From positions 2,131,171 to 2,195,170 of the forward strand of contig CM030942.1 in the NCBI GenBank assembly GCA_018136815.1: a stretch of DNA of 64,000 nucleotides, in the 5' to 3' direction. Below the pieces are notes generated by a model. It saw only the letters and a program-made list of their open reading frames with translations, was not told the DNA's origin and ran no database searches. Position numbers and translations under genes: made by a program. Positions 10,057-21,339 of this stretch are shown here, one piece after another. Positions within the stretch are counted from its first letter, which is position 1. Each line of letters opens with the position of its first letter. Source of the DNA: Isochrysis galbana (Eukaryota > Haptophyta > Isochrysidales > Isochrysidaceae).

Positions 10057-13000
10057 ATGGCGCCCGGCCGCGCGCCCAAGCGCAAGTCGCTCGCGCTTGG
10101 CCCCTCAGAGAAGCCCACGCAGAAGCAGGCCGTCCTGTCCTTTGGGAATCGTGTCGGACTCTCAGAGCGGCCCGCCAACGTGGGAGTACCATCTCCGGGC
10201 GCTACACCTGCAGCGTTCGCAGCTCAACCCGAAGACTCAATCAAATGGCACTTCTGTGACCCGAAGAAGGTCACAAAGGCGGGCACAGCCGTGGGCCAGC
10301 ACGCTCAAGAGGGTGTGGGCGATCGCCAGGCACGGGTGAAGGAGCTACCCGCTGAAAAGAGTACTTGCAGCAGCAGCAACAGCGACAGGCAGCTGAATGC
10401 TGTGCTCAATCTGATGAATCGCGGCAAGCAAAGACGCCAACATACCACGGCCAAGAGTCCTGCTGGTCGACCAACCACTCCTAGCAGTTCATCAGCGGTA
10501 AGTGACTCACGCTGCGGGAAGCATCTGTCCCAGTCCATGCGTGTAGTCGATGTGCAAGAATGCCTATCATCGAGGACCCCTTCTTTCACCGTCCCGTGTT
10601 CCGTTTCAGGCACGTGGTTTCTCTTCACTGTTGGGCTCCTTGCAACGTGAGCCGAAGTCCGTTTCACTTTCTCGCTTGCCTGTGGAGAAAAGCTCATCCA
10701 CTGATGGCTCTGCGACAGATCTCTTGGCATCCATCCTCGATGATCTTGCACGTAGCACTCCAAAGGATCTGGCCGACGCAGCGAATGCACAGCCTCCACA
10801 AGCTGCGCACCAGCGCCCACTTAAAGCCATGCAACTTCCCATCGAGCAAGAGGACACAACGGTATCGAAAGTCGACAGGTCGGTGTCAAAGGCCGTGGTC
10901 GTGCATGAGAGTGAAGACTCAAACACTGCAGCCAAGGCACGGCCGCTATTATTGGAAGCACTCAGCGGCGCGCGAGGGCCAATTCAATCAAAGTTGGCAA
11001 ATGCGCTCAGGAAACCCGATGAATGCACGGTCGAAAGTATCCGAGACAAAGGCCATTCTCAGGGCAACGTGAATGTTACGGCATCCGAGGAGAAGCATGT
11101 CTCGCTCCGACCCTACCCGCCTGTGCTCACAGGCGCTGTCATTCTAGATGTCCAACATCGTCAGGACGGCCTGTGGCTAGTCTTGGATCCCGAAGAAGCA
11201 ATTATAACGCCTGTGAGTGATGAGTCGGTGTCACTAGGGCTCCACCTTCATCTACGCGACGAATGGGAGAGCACACCGGCGAGAGTGGGCGATCGAGTGC
11301 ACATTGTTGGGAGGCTGAAAGGCTGCGGGTGTTCGGGAAGACTCCATCAGGCATGCGGCACTTTATCTCGCTGGTGTGGAGCGCTGCTCATCTTGCGCCC
11401 GGAGACATTCGTCACCGGCACTCAGGTGGCATCGGCGTGCACATGTCCTCGGAAGGCGACGCTCAGTCGGATGCGCAAAGGTGGAATGGATGCCACAGCC
11501 CAGCTTGTACTCGGCTCCATGAAACATGAGCTCTTCGAGCATCTACTGCATCAGCGGCGAGTAAGTGCGGCGTCAGATTCGTTAGGTGAGGCTCCCGTGC
11601 CCACCTTAAATACGGTACCATCAGATGCGTTGGGGGTCTCTCCACGCCTCAGTGGAAAAGACTCGATGGTGCGTTCGGTATTCCGTGCACACCTGCCGGA
11701 TCTTCTTGCACTGACGCACGATGACGGAGCAGCAATTAGCGAACTTCGACAAGCTCATGATGTCATGCTGAGCTGGATTCGAGATTTTGTGCCCGGCTGT
11801 CAAGAAAATATTGCGCGATCAGCGACTTGTCCCATTGGAGGCGTGTCCCCACCTGAGAGAGGATGTGCGGTGGCGCTCGACGAGCATGGTGGGCAGTTGC
11901 GGCGTGCAATGGCTGGCTTCGACGGTGATCCAGGAACAGCTGAAGCACGCGGCCTCCCACACGAGGTGAGGCTGCGTGGCGTTAGCAGGACGGAGTTCAA
12001 TGTGACGTCCTTCGCCTATGGGCTCAAGGGTACCATTGACGCTGTAGTTGATGGCGAGCTCCTCTGTGCCGATGGGTCTAAAGTCTCTCGTCTTGCTCTA
12101 CCCTTCGAGCTCAAGACAGGCAAGCGCACATCTGTAGGGTTGGTGGATCATCAAGCCCAATTGCTTGTGTATACGTTGCTGCTATCTGAGCACAATCAAG
12201 CGCACGTTCCCGTCGGGCTTCTCTTCTACAGCCAGTTTGCGGGCGCTGAACGGCGCGGCGTCTCCGCAGTGCATGCTGATCCGGCGATGCTTGAGAGCCT
12301 TGTGATGCAGAGGAACGTTCTCGCTGCAGGTTGTGCGCCGCACGCCATCGAGGATGGACGAATGCCACCGATGCTCGGTGACTCACGCATGTGCGGCGGA
12401 TGTTTTGAGCGCCAACATTGTTTCGTAACTCACGCTGCTCTAGAGTCCGGCGATGCTCAGACTTCAGGTAAATGGCCAACCCTGCGCGCTAGGGCGCCCC
12501 ACTTCCACTCCTCTCTGCCGCGATCACTCATTCTTCTGCTGTCAATGGGGCCTCGCTCAATAGACTGACGTCCACTCCATACCCTGCCTAGTGCAGGAGT
12601 TGCTGAGATCTTCCATCGTGAGGTTGGCCACTTAACTCCATTGCATCTTTCTTATGCTCGGCATTGGTTTAAGTTGATCGAGATCGAGCAAAGCGGAGCA
12701 GAGCGAAACCACTCCATCAGATTCGTCTCTCGTGGGGATCACGCCAACACAGATGGGTGGTCGCTCACGGGCATGCGCGTGGCAAACGTGTCCGCCCCTA
12801 TTGGCCGCGACGAGAGTGTCAACAGAGGCACCGCTCGCAGTCCTATCATGCATCATTTCCGCAAAGCAGACGGCGGCGAGCTTGAGACGAAGCTCAATTG
12901 TGGTGACATGGTAAGCGTGTCGTTGATGGGTTCTGCAGATGGCCGCGTCCGTGCGCGATGGGGTCTTGCTACGGGCATCATCAAGACCATCGATGCGGTG

Positions 13001-14928
13001 GAGGTGACGGTGCAACTTCAGGACCGGTTGGAACACGTCGACGAGGCTCGACTTCTCCGCCTCGACAAAGAAGAAATAATGACTTCTTTCGGCACGTGTC
13101 GCAACAATATCCTCTCGCTTCTCAGTCCACATGTGCGACTCTTGCCTACTAGCCACCAACACGGGATTGCGCAGTGTTTCAACCGACTGTTGGAGCTTAT
13201 GGCAACTCCCTCCCTCATGAGTAGGTGGTCGACGAGACTGGCGGCTTGAACGCTAAGCCTTCTTCGTTGCTCCGCATGATCGTTGATCTCGCGACCCCTC
13301 GTTTCCTTTCGCCTGACGAGGTGCTTGCAGGTCTGCCGACCGAGACTCTCTGTGGTTTGCAGGAGCTCAACGTCGATCAACGCGACGCAGTAATACAGGT
13401 CTTATGTGCACAAGACTACTCCCTAATCATCGGGATGCCAGGCACTGGCAAGACGACCGTTATTGCGCACTTGGTGAGCGCAATCGTCAGTCTAGGTCAA
13501 ACGGTTCTCATTTCAGCCTATACTCACTCGGCTCTCGACAATATTCTCCTCAAGCTGCGTGAAATGGGCGTGCCGTTGCTTCGTCTAGGTGGGGCACAAG
13601 GGCGCGTGCACCCAAAGCTACAGGCAGATTGCATCGACAATCTAGTCGAGCAAGCAACCGACACGCGTGATCTTGCGCGGCTTCTCTCAGATAGGCGTGT
13701 TGTGGCAACCTCTAGCCTCAGCCTAGGCCACGTCTTGCTATCGAAGCGCACTTTCGACGTCTGTATCATCGATGAAGCCGGGCAAGTGACGGAGCCCGTC
13801 TGCATCGGACCGATGCGCTTCGCCGACCGTTTTGTCCTCGTTGGCGACCACTATCAACTGCCGCCTCTTGTCACGGAGCCGCGAGCAGCCGAGCTGGGCA
13901 TGAACATCTCGCTCTTCTCTCGCCTTTGCCAAGCTCACCCTCACGCGGTGAGTCAGCTGCGCCTGCAATATCGTATGAATGCCGACATCATGTCTCTCTC
14001 GAACGAGCTCATCTACGGCAATCAATTGCGATGCGGCAGTGAGATGGTGGCAAAGTCGTCCCTCGATGTGCCGTGGCTGGGCCAACTGCCTGCTCTTTTC
14101 CTGGAAGCGAAGGCGCAGCATCCGGCTAAATGGGCAAGGGCTAGCGAGTGGGCAAAGGAAGCGACGGGCGGCGCCTCGCAGCAGGGTGGACTAGGCAGGC
14201 ATGCGGGTTGGCTCGAAGTGGCACTGCTACCCAAGCACAGAGTTGTTTTCCTCGACACGGATGGCGCTCCAGCGCACGAGAAGGTCTTAGAGACGTCTAA
14301 GGGAAATGTGTACAATCCCATCGAGGCGACAATCGCCGCCCAGTTGCTCTCTTGGCTTGCTATTGGTGGCGTGAATCCCGGGCGGATGGCGTACCTATCA
14401 CCTTACCGAGCGCAGCTTAAAGAGGTGCGCTCAGCTTTGCCGCCATCACTCAAGGGCATAGAAGCGCTCACTGTGGACAAGGCACAGGGACGAGATTTCG
14501 ACTTCCTCGTACTCACGATGGTGCGGAGCAATGAGACAGGAGCAATCGGTAATCTTTTATCAGATTGGCGGCGGCTCAATGTTGCATTCAGTCGTGCAAA
14601 ACAAAAGCTAGTTGTGATTGGCTCCCGACGCACGCTCCAACACTCCACTATCTTGTCTTCTTTTCTCGAACTAATCGATCGCCAAGGCTGGTGCCTCGAA
14701 CTGCCGCCTGATGTAACCGATTTATACGCAATGCCCCCAACTGCTAGTTTGTCTTGGTTCAAGAATACGTGGGACCGTGCTGGAAGTCGGCCAGTCCTTG
14801 CAACCAATGTGTCTTTTGATCGCCCAATAACTGCGAACCTTGTACATGAGATCCAGCAACGTCCACCCAATCTGGTTGTCCCGGTTGAGGAAGCTACACA
14901 TCTGGTTCAAAGAGAGTCGGATTGGTGA
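10057..14928 (+). CDS. DNA2: DNA2-type DNA replication ATP-dependent helicase/nuclease
   Basis: Four exons join in frame: 10057-10497, 10610-12467, 12597-13132, 13225-14928 (1,512 residues). The basic N-terminus (MAPGRAPKRKS) and a disordered region precede the nuclease domain: first Fe-S cysteine in TCPRKATLSRM, GSMKHELFEHLL, catalytic FELKTGKRTS, then the cysteine trio MCGGCFERQHC. Exon 4 is a superfamily-1 helicase: Walker A GMPGTGKTTV, IIDEAGQVTEP, GDHYQLPPLV, QYRMNADIMS, LSPYRAQLKEV, VDKAQGRDFDF, NVAFSRAKQKLVVIG. Dna2 removes long 5' flaps in Okazaki fragment maturation and resects DNA ends in the nucleus. All nuclease, Fe-S and helicase motifs look intact. The exon 3/4 intron (donor GTGCGA, acceptor GAGTAG) is assigned from frame. 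The protein is longer than human DNA2, mainly through the N-terminal region. Confidence 0.93.
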
Positions 14929-15125
14929 ATGGTGTCAATGGTAAATGTCTTCCCAGATCATACGTGATCCACGCACGGCACACGGTCGGGCCACAGCTAT
15001 TTAGCCATTTACAAGCATCCTTCGTAAGCTGAGAGTGATCACAAATACCAATGTTCAAAGGGGGGGATGCCCACAGTCCATAGCGTTCGACGATATGGTT
15101 GTAGAGGCAAAACAGTCCATAGCGT
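14929..15125. repeat. 16-bp direct repeat before a family A copy
   Basis: The sequence acagtccatagcgttc occurs at 15073-15088 and again at 15112-15127, right at the boundary of the family A insertion. It may be a local duplication rather than a target-site duplication, because both copies lie on the same side of the element. Confidence 0.5.
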
Positions 15126-16000
15126 TCAAACTCCCCCCTCGCAAACGCCGGCTCCCATTACAACTCTCCACAAATTAAAATGAGTGAATACCCAGTGAGG
15201 CGGACCGACCTACATCGGGCGGCTCCTCACCGGGGACCAGGGAAAAGCACCGGGGCGGGGAGGGGGGAGGGGGAGGATCCTCTCGTCCGTGAGGCTGAAC
15301 GCTGAACGGCGCCCCATACAGCTCTCGCCGCGAGCTATCCTCGAGAAATCAAAGACTGCGCCTCGAGGTACCTGCCACAAAGGTCACCTTAGTTGTCTTG
15401 AGTCTCTCCCTCCTCCTCTCTCTCACTTCTGACGCCAGCCGCCGCCCCTCCTCCGCCCGTTGCTAACATAAAAGGGGCCCATTTCTCACCGCACTCCATC
15501 GGGGGGTACCCCCCCCTCCCTCTAGACTCTCACCCAGCGCTCTCCCTGCGGCGCGTCGCCACGCGGCGCGCCATGGCCTGCTCTCAAAGGTTCTTTGGGG
15601 GCTCCCTGAGGGCGCCAGCAAGGGCAGCTCAAGGGGCAGTGGAGGATGGGGCTCAGCGCTCAGCCCCTGCCCCCCCTTGGCGCCTCTGCCCCACGCTCGA
15701 CACTCGCCTCGCTCGCCCTGGGAGCCGCCCAGAGGCCCCTGTATGCCTTGCGACCAAGGATGGGGGGGGGGAGTCAGCTCGAGGGCAGGCCCAACGCGGG
15801 CGTGGGAGTGCGATTCGCGGCCCGCGCCCACTAGGGGTCAGGGGCTCATGTTGTTGCGAGTGCCCAGTGCCCAGCCCCCGCTAGAGCAGGCAGGGCGCTT
15901 AGGTTGGTTGTACGGGCCCACCCCGGGGGGAGGGTCCGCCATGACCATGGAGTGAGGGGGGCGCGAGGCCCCCATTGACCCCCACTTATAAAAGTAGGTT
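15126..16000 (-). mobile_element. family A retroposon copy 1
   Basis: The reverse complement matches the full-length copy at 46016-46954 from its head (aacctacttttataagtggg at the 16000 end) through the GC-rich core and the AAGTTA..TGAGGAAAACCC segment. The terminal ~110 bases with the (TTA)n tail are absent at the left end, which is unusual for a retroposon and suggests later deletion. It is more diverged than the 21.7/46 kb pair. The open frames across it are GC-rich shadows. Confidence 0.75.
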
Positions 16001-16462
16001 GGTGAAGTTCGATGTATGTTCTGTATCGTACATGCTTGTATGACATTCACATTCATAAGAAAGAACAACACAAACAACCACAGCACACTCCTCATCCGCA
16101 TCCCAGCGCAAATGTGGCCAGGGAGTCATGAAGATGTTGGCCCTTGGGTATTCACATCAACTGCACTCAAGGAGAGGGCTGGTACCAAAAGGTGGCAAAC
16201 GACCTTGCCCGGGCAGGTAAGGGGGCGACGGACCCTACGGAATGCCCTAGGTCCTTGGACACCAAGGGGAGGTGGAAAATACTACAGTAGTTAACGAGAG
16301 TGAGCGAGCGGGCTACTAGTTGTTCTTCCTAGGTTGTGGCTGTCGGCTGCACTAGCCCAACTTGCAGCCCAACAATCGCAGGCAATGCCAAAGACAGCAA
16401 TATTCGATGCATCGATGGGCTTGAGAAATGTTGGCTTCTCTGTGCTGTCGAAACCGTTGCTG

Positions 16463-18234
16463 CTACGTGTTCTCGTCGCCATCCTCCGCTTCGGAGCCGG
16501 CGATTAGTGGCACGATGTTGCGCCTGTGCGCAAGCTCATCAGGGCCATGAAAACCCAGCGCCTCATCTAGTACATCAGCAGCACGCTTTCCAGCCAAAAG
16601 CTCGCAGGCGTGTGACGAGTAATTGACGACCGCACGCGCTACTTCTCGACCGTCAGGGGCAAGCAGTCGGACTGCATCACGTTCCGCAAAAGGTGCGCCG
16701 ACAGCAGTCACGCCCGCGGAGAACAACGACGAGCCACGCTCTATGGCTGCGATGGCACCCGCATCCACAGTTAGGGACCCGCGTGGCGGGAGTGCAAGAA
16801 CCCACCTGCATAGGCGGACAAGGCGAAGTGAACAAGATAAGGAGGGCCCCCGTCTCCCTTCTGGCTAGAGATGCCTGAACGGTCTCCGCTGCCAAATGCA
16901 ATGAGACAGATCACCATGCAAATATCATCCAACTCGTGAGATTGCAAATGCCCTGCACCTTTGGCCTGGGATGCATGGTATGAGGGGTTGGTTGTGCGCA
17001 CCGTTTATGGTTGGAAACGGGGCTCGGGGCCGGGAGGACAACGGTGCCCACATCCCGACTTCCATTGAGAATTTGTGCAACAGCGCCCGGATTTTGCGCC
17101 GAGTGGATGGCAGTGGTGATGCCAGCTGCCGAGGCAAGCTGCGCGGCTCGAAGTTTGGTGGCAATACCGCCGGTGCCCCACTGTGGCAAAAGTATGGGCA
17201 GTCAATACAAACCATCAGCTCAAGTGGTTAGCAGATGAAGCTAAGCAAAATCGAGCCAACTGCGCTCCAGATACCAAAGACACAAATCTAGGGCGGTTTG
17301 ACTAGAGAGCCGCTGAGGCAAATCTTAGAGTAGGGAGAACTTTGAGGTGTTAGGATACATTCATTCGTTGCAGAATCAAGCGACGACAGCGCACGCACCT
17401 GCGACCCAGATTTGGCGCCCGCCGCCTCAGCTCGCGCAAGTGCCGCAGACACGTCGTGAACCTCTCGAATAGCCTGCATGACATGATGTGGTGCGGCGAT
17501 GGAGGAGAGTTTGCTTTTGAGCGTCAAGGCTGTCGGCAAGTCGAGTTGCGCGCCCATACCTGCGCAGGAGGTTTTCCTGGTTCTGGAGTTGCGTGAGGGT
17601 TGGAGGTGTACAAGGCATCAACGTCGGTGGCAAGGAACAAGTGAGTGGCACCAACGAGGACGGCCACCTGAAAGGGTTAGGCAGATAGTCTCCGATCAGT
17701 TGACGAGAGAGGACAGTGTGGGTGTGTCGCCAGGTGAAGAGCCGTGGCTGCACTGCTCACCAGCGCAGAAAGCGTATCGTTGTCTCCAAATCGGAGCTCT
17801 GAGACGGCGACTGAGTCGTTCTCGTTCACAACAGGGATGACGCCGAGCTTGAGCAGCTCTGTGAAGGTGGCCTGAGCATTGCGATATCCCGAGCGTGAGT
17901 CGAGCGCGTCGGCCGAGAGGAGGACCTGCGCAATGGGCTGGTCGAGCGCAGAGAAGAGCTCATCGTAGTACCTCATGAGGTGAGGCTGACCGATGGCCGC
18001 CATCGCCTGGAGCTCTGCCACACTCTGTGGGCGCGTCTTCTTGCGCATCCGCTGGCAGCCGACGCCCACTGCGCCGGATGAGACGAGGACGACGCGGTCT
18101 CCGTTCTGTACCATTGTGGCGAGCGTCTCGACGAGTGATGCGAGGGTAGAGAGCGCGAGCGTTCCGCTCTCGCCGCGCAGGATGGAGGAGGTGCCCACCT
18201 TGACTACGATCGTCCTCCGGCCGTCAGAAGACAT
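16463..18234 (-). CDS. proB: glutamate 5-kinase with PUA domain (proline biosynthesis)
   Basis: Five exons on the minus strand join in frame: 18234-17761, 17667-17560, 17473-17399, 17180-17002, 16805-16463 (392 residues; bacterial ProB is about 370). It phosphorylates L-glutamate to glutamyl-5-phosphate, the first step of proline synthesis. The kinase motifs are VVKVGTSS, VLVSSGAVGVG, VNENDSVAVSELRFGDNDTL, LATDVDALYT and WGTGGIATKL. The last exon begins KRWVLALPPRG and continues into a PUA domain (DAGAIAAIERGSSLFSAGV, AERDAVRLL). There is no glutamyl-phosphate reductase domain, so this is the bacterial-type stand-alone enzyme, not the plant/animal P5CS fusion. The start at 18234 (MSSDGRRTIVVKVG) is chosen because upstream sequence is GA microsatellite translated as Ser/Leu. 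Confidence 0.93.
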
Positions 18235-18240
18235 TGAGAG

Positions 18241-18466
18241 GAAGGGGGAGGAAGCAAGAGGGGGCGGGGAGGAAGGGGAGGAAGGAAAGGGAAAGAAGGC
18301 AAGGAGAGAGAGAAGGGGAGGGGTGAGAGAGAGAGAGGGAGAGAGAGAGAGGGTGAGAGAGGGAGGGAGAGGGAGAGGGAGAGAGAGAGAGAGAGGGAGG
18401 GAGGGAGAGAGGGAGAGAGCAGACAACGGAGCAGAAGAAAGGAGCCCGGTTCTCCCTCTACACACT

Positions 18467-18556
<90 letters not shown>
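18241..18556. repeat. (GA)n microsatellite and purine-rich leader
   Basis: The plus strand reads imperfect GGGAGAGA repeats from about 18241 and an uninterrupted run of about 42 GA units from about 18472 to 18555. It lies directly 5' of the glutamate 5-kinase start, so on the coding strand it is a CT-rich leader. Long Ser/Leu ORFs across it are artefacts. Confidence 0.95.
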
Positions 18557-18558
<2 letters not shown>

Positions 18559-18743
18559 CGCGGGCACACCCACGGGATGCTTCTGTATTTAGAACGAACT
18601 CAATCGAGAGCTCTAGAGTACATAGACATCCGCAAATCAGCATGGTCTGAAATAGAGCTATCATGAATGCGCGGTGCTGCGGGCAACGAAACGGCCAAGT
18701 GGGTGGAAGGATGAGCCATGTACCATGTACCATGTGCCATGTA

Positions 18744-18891
18744 CCACTATCGCGTGTTTATTTGATTATTGTCAATAATATTATTATTGTAAATGGACTA
18801 TGCACATTTGATGGCTCAACTTGTTGTCAACGCATAGTCCATTTACAATAATAATATTATTGACAATGATCAAATAAACACGCGATAGTGG
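18744..18891. mobile_element. foldback MITE, 148 bp, flanked by TA
   Basis: Two arms of about 60 bp are near-perfect inverted repeats: the left begins CCACTATCGCGTGTTTATTT and the right ends with its complement. The central loop is ~28 bases (acatttgatggctcaac...). TA dinucleotides lie immediately outside both ends (18742-18743 and 18892-18893), as expected of a Tc1/mariner-type target duplication. A fragment resembling the loop (gactatggacatttgctggctc) recurs near 36.21 kb. Confidence 0.85.
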
Positions 18892-18893
18892 TA

Positions 18894-19081
18894 AACACGT
18901 GTCCATAAGGCGACCGAGCTGAGCGCAGGGTTCAAAGCGCTTCAGTCTTATTTTTTGGTGGGTGAGGGAGTTTCGATCTACTCACTTTTGGCAAAGGTGT
19001 GTTTCGCGGTCAAGTTCGGATAATTTATTTGAGGATCTTGTACTCTAATAAAGTAGAACTCAGCTTCTATGAGTAGAGTAT
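18894..19081. other. no gene seen
   Basis: Short spacer between the foldback MITE and the hypothetical ORF; moderately AT-rich. No motif recognised. Confidence 0.4.
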
Positions 19082-19198
19082 GTGTGTTTCGCCTGTCTCT
19101 TCTATCTCGAGAAGAGAAAGGAGAGGAGAGACGGTTTTTCGCTGCTCTCGGCGCCTGCGACGACTGGAGCCCTGGGGGTGAGCTCCAAGAGTGCGGCG

Positions 19199-19711
19199 AT
19201 GCCCAGCGTGCTGCCAGCCTCGCAGGTGTTTCTCGGCTGCGACGAGCCGAGTGTCACCGCTTCGGTGACAGCCAGTTCGTACGTCGATTGGAAGCTTCAG
19301 CCGGCTGGGCCGCAGCCGTACCGAGGCACTCATTTGTCAAGGCCATCAACTCCGTCTCTCCCTTCTCCGCCAGCGAATCGTGCGAAGGCAGAGCGCGAGC
19401 AGATGCGCACCGAAATATTTGCGCTCACATCTCGCGTCGCTGCCCTCCAGGTGGAGCTGCAGGGACGTGAGTTGGTTTCATCGGAGGTCGTAGCTGTGAA
19501 TGCAGCAGTGGCTTCTATCTCAGCAAGGCTTCATGCACTTGAGATGTCCATCGTGGAGGACTCGGAGGAAGCTGCAAGGCCTTTGCAGAGCTCGAATCTC
19601 AGAGATTCTCAGGTCTATCTTGACTCGTGTGCCAAATACGCCTCTGAGGCGAGTCGGATGCGTATCACAGGAAGGGTGCCATTCGGATCGGACTATTTCA
19701 AAATCGGCTGA
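19199..19711 (+). CDS. hypothetical protein, short coiled-coil segment
   Basis: The frame is open from 19082; the ATG at 19199 (MPSVLPASQVFLGCDEPS) is a more natural start than the Cys-rich leader. A Ser/Pro-rich segment is followed by a predicted coiled coil (residues ~65-125; REQMRTEIFALTSRVAAL, ISARLHALEMSIVED). No family is recognised. A different frame remains protein-like from about 19720 to 19900 (AYRCARYLAELLGLQGKS), so a further exon or a frameshifted 3' half is possible. It could be a decayed gene; the downstream sequence becomes AT-rich and repeat-laden. Confidence 0.4.
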   Translation: MPSVLPASQVFLGCDEPSVTASVTASSYVDWKLQPAGPQPYRGTHLSRPSTPSLPSPPANRAKAEREQMRTEIFALTSRVAALQVELQGRELVSSEVVAVNAAVASISARLHALEMSIVEDSEEAARPLQSSNLRDSQVYLDSCAKYASEASRMRITGRVPFGSDYFKIG

Positions 19712-19934
19712 GCAGCTGCTCCAGCTTCCACCGCCACCTTCCTCTGTAGCTCTCATACCGAGGTTCCGTTCGGCATACCGCTGCGCACGATACTTAGCAG
19801 AGCTCCTAGGTCTGCAAGGCAAGTCCGTCGATGTGCTAGTCACACACTCACGTGAACAGAGCGGCGGTCCGTTCCGAATTCTCATTGCAATTGCCATTGC
19901 AGTTGCACTCGAGGGGGGGGGGTCGTACCAGTAA

Positions 19935-20291
19935 AAAGTCGAAACCAGTAAAATTCATACCGGCTGAGGTCGCGTTCCGACACAAATTCATATGATTTTA
20001 TGATATCAGACATCACAAATTAATCATGATAAATTGAGCAATTTTAATACTACTATTAAAATGCTATACGAGTTTGTTATAGTAGGGCGGTCAAACAGTG
20101 TTTTTTTATAAGGGGTGAAAAAATGACCATCTCAGAATTGAGGAAATTTAAGGATTTTTTTCGGGAGAAAGTTCCCAATACACCCAACTAGCACATATCC
20201 GGGGCCCATTAGGACCCGGACCCCCCCCTTGGGCCCCCATAACAAAACGTAATCAAAAACTGACAAAAGACGCTAAAATCGCAAAAGCTCA
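19935..20291. other. AT-rich intergenic
   Basis: No gene seen. The 14-mer gtagggcggtcaaa at ~20083 recurs at ~63807, both followed by aca, hinting at a dispersed element end. 20198-20240 has paired runs of G and C around ggcccattaggacc. Confidence 0.4.
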
Positions 20292-20373
20292 AAAAGCCCA
20301 ACTTCGAACCGATGCCGGGCGCGCTGCGTGGCCGTTTTCGACGATCCATCCGGATGGCGGACCCCACCAGATA
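20292..20373. repeat. ~80-bp direct repeat, copy 1 (partner at 21262-21338)
   Basis: Starts cccaacttcgaaccga and ends gcggaccccaccagata. The same segment recurs at ~21262-21338 with a few mismatches, and its last 17 bases recur a third time at 21122-21138. This shows the locus carried a tandem duplication of about 200 bp before the family B element inserted into one copy. Confidence 0.8.
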
Positions 20374-21121
20374 TTAATTTCTTAATAGTCTCACCGCACA
20401 CGCGACCGTGCAGCCTCTACTTTCTACTCACGTAGGAAACTTTCTACACCCCCAATCCGCCGGCCCTTTCCCCCCCGCCATCAGGCGACTCCCCCCGTGC
20501 ACTACTAGGGGGATAGGGGAAAAGGGCCTAGATATGGTCGGTGGCCCGCGCCCCCCCCCGGCGATCCGTTCCCCCCTTCCTCCTACGCCTACCGGGCTGG
20601 CGGCGGCCTCGGTCCCGACTTATCCTGTAAACAGGTGCGGGACTTACCTATTTTCCGGTGAGCGGAGCTCTCGCTCCGCCCACCCCCTTCTCCGCGCTCT
20701 CTCTCCCCTCTCCTGCAGGCACGCGCGATGGCGCGCCTGCGACAGGCCTGCAGCTGCCCCTGGCGACCCCTGGAGGCCTCTGGAGGCCAGCTCAGGGGGC
20801 AGAGGAGGCTGGGGCTGGGCCCTGGCCTCCCCTGCCTCTCCCTCGCTGGCGCTCCTGTGCCTCAGGGGTCCCCAATCTGCACCTGTCTGCCTGTCGAACA
20901 GGGGGGGAGGGGGGGTTGGAGCGATGGGCTGGCCACGACAGGCCAGGACGCGCGAGGCAGGCAAGCCTGCCAGTGAGAGAGTGGGTCAGTAGGGCATTCT
21001 GCTCCTGGCAAGCCATCAGGCGTGCCAGGAGCATGGGTGGTTCCTCCCCCATGGCAGGGGAGGAGTGGAGAGAGGGGGGGGCTCGTGCCCCCCCATGGGG
21101 CAACCAAGTATAAACTTAGTT
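20374..21121 (-). mobile_element. family B retroposon with LINE-like tail and 17-bp TSD
   Basis: Flanked by exact direct repeats gcggaccccaccagata at 20357-20373 and 21122-21138. Read on the minus strand it starts aactaagtttatacttgg, then ATGGGGGGGCACGAGCCCCC, resembling the head of family A. It then has a core shared with family A (GGGAGAGGCAGGGG..CCCAGCCTC..CTGCCCCCTGAGCTG). Its 3' part is unique and ends in cgtgtgcggtgagactatta + agaaatt. That tail matches the 3' terminus of the LINE family at 37.8 kb (gcgcgcggcgag..tattaagaagttttt). No coding capacity is convincing. It behaves as a SINE-like element mobilised by that LINE. Confidence 0.8.
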
Positions 21122-21339
21122 GCGGACCCCACCAGATACCATATACGCATATCCCACCCGGATGGTCACGCCAATCGGGCAGGCCGCGCGCCGAACCCTC
21201 GTCGAAATCACCCACCCGCCGAGCCCATTGAACGTTGAGCCGTCGCCGAGGGAGGCCCGGAGAGCCCAACTTCGAACCGACGCCGGGCGCGCTTCGTGGC
21301 CGTTTTCGACGATCCATCCGGATGGCGGACCCCACCAGA

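Noticed and set aside
18204-18573. Ser/Leu-rich N-terminal extension and overlapping ORFs across the GA microsatellite
   Set aside because: Pure translation of (GA)n/(CT)n; the enzyme start at 18234 fits the kinase family exactly.
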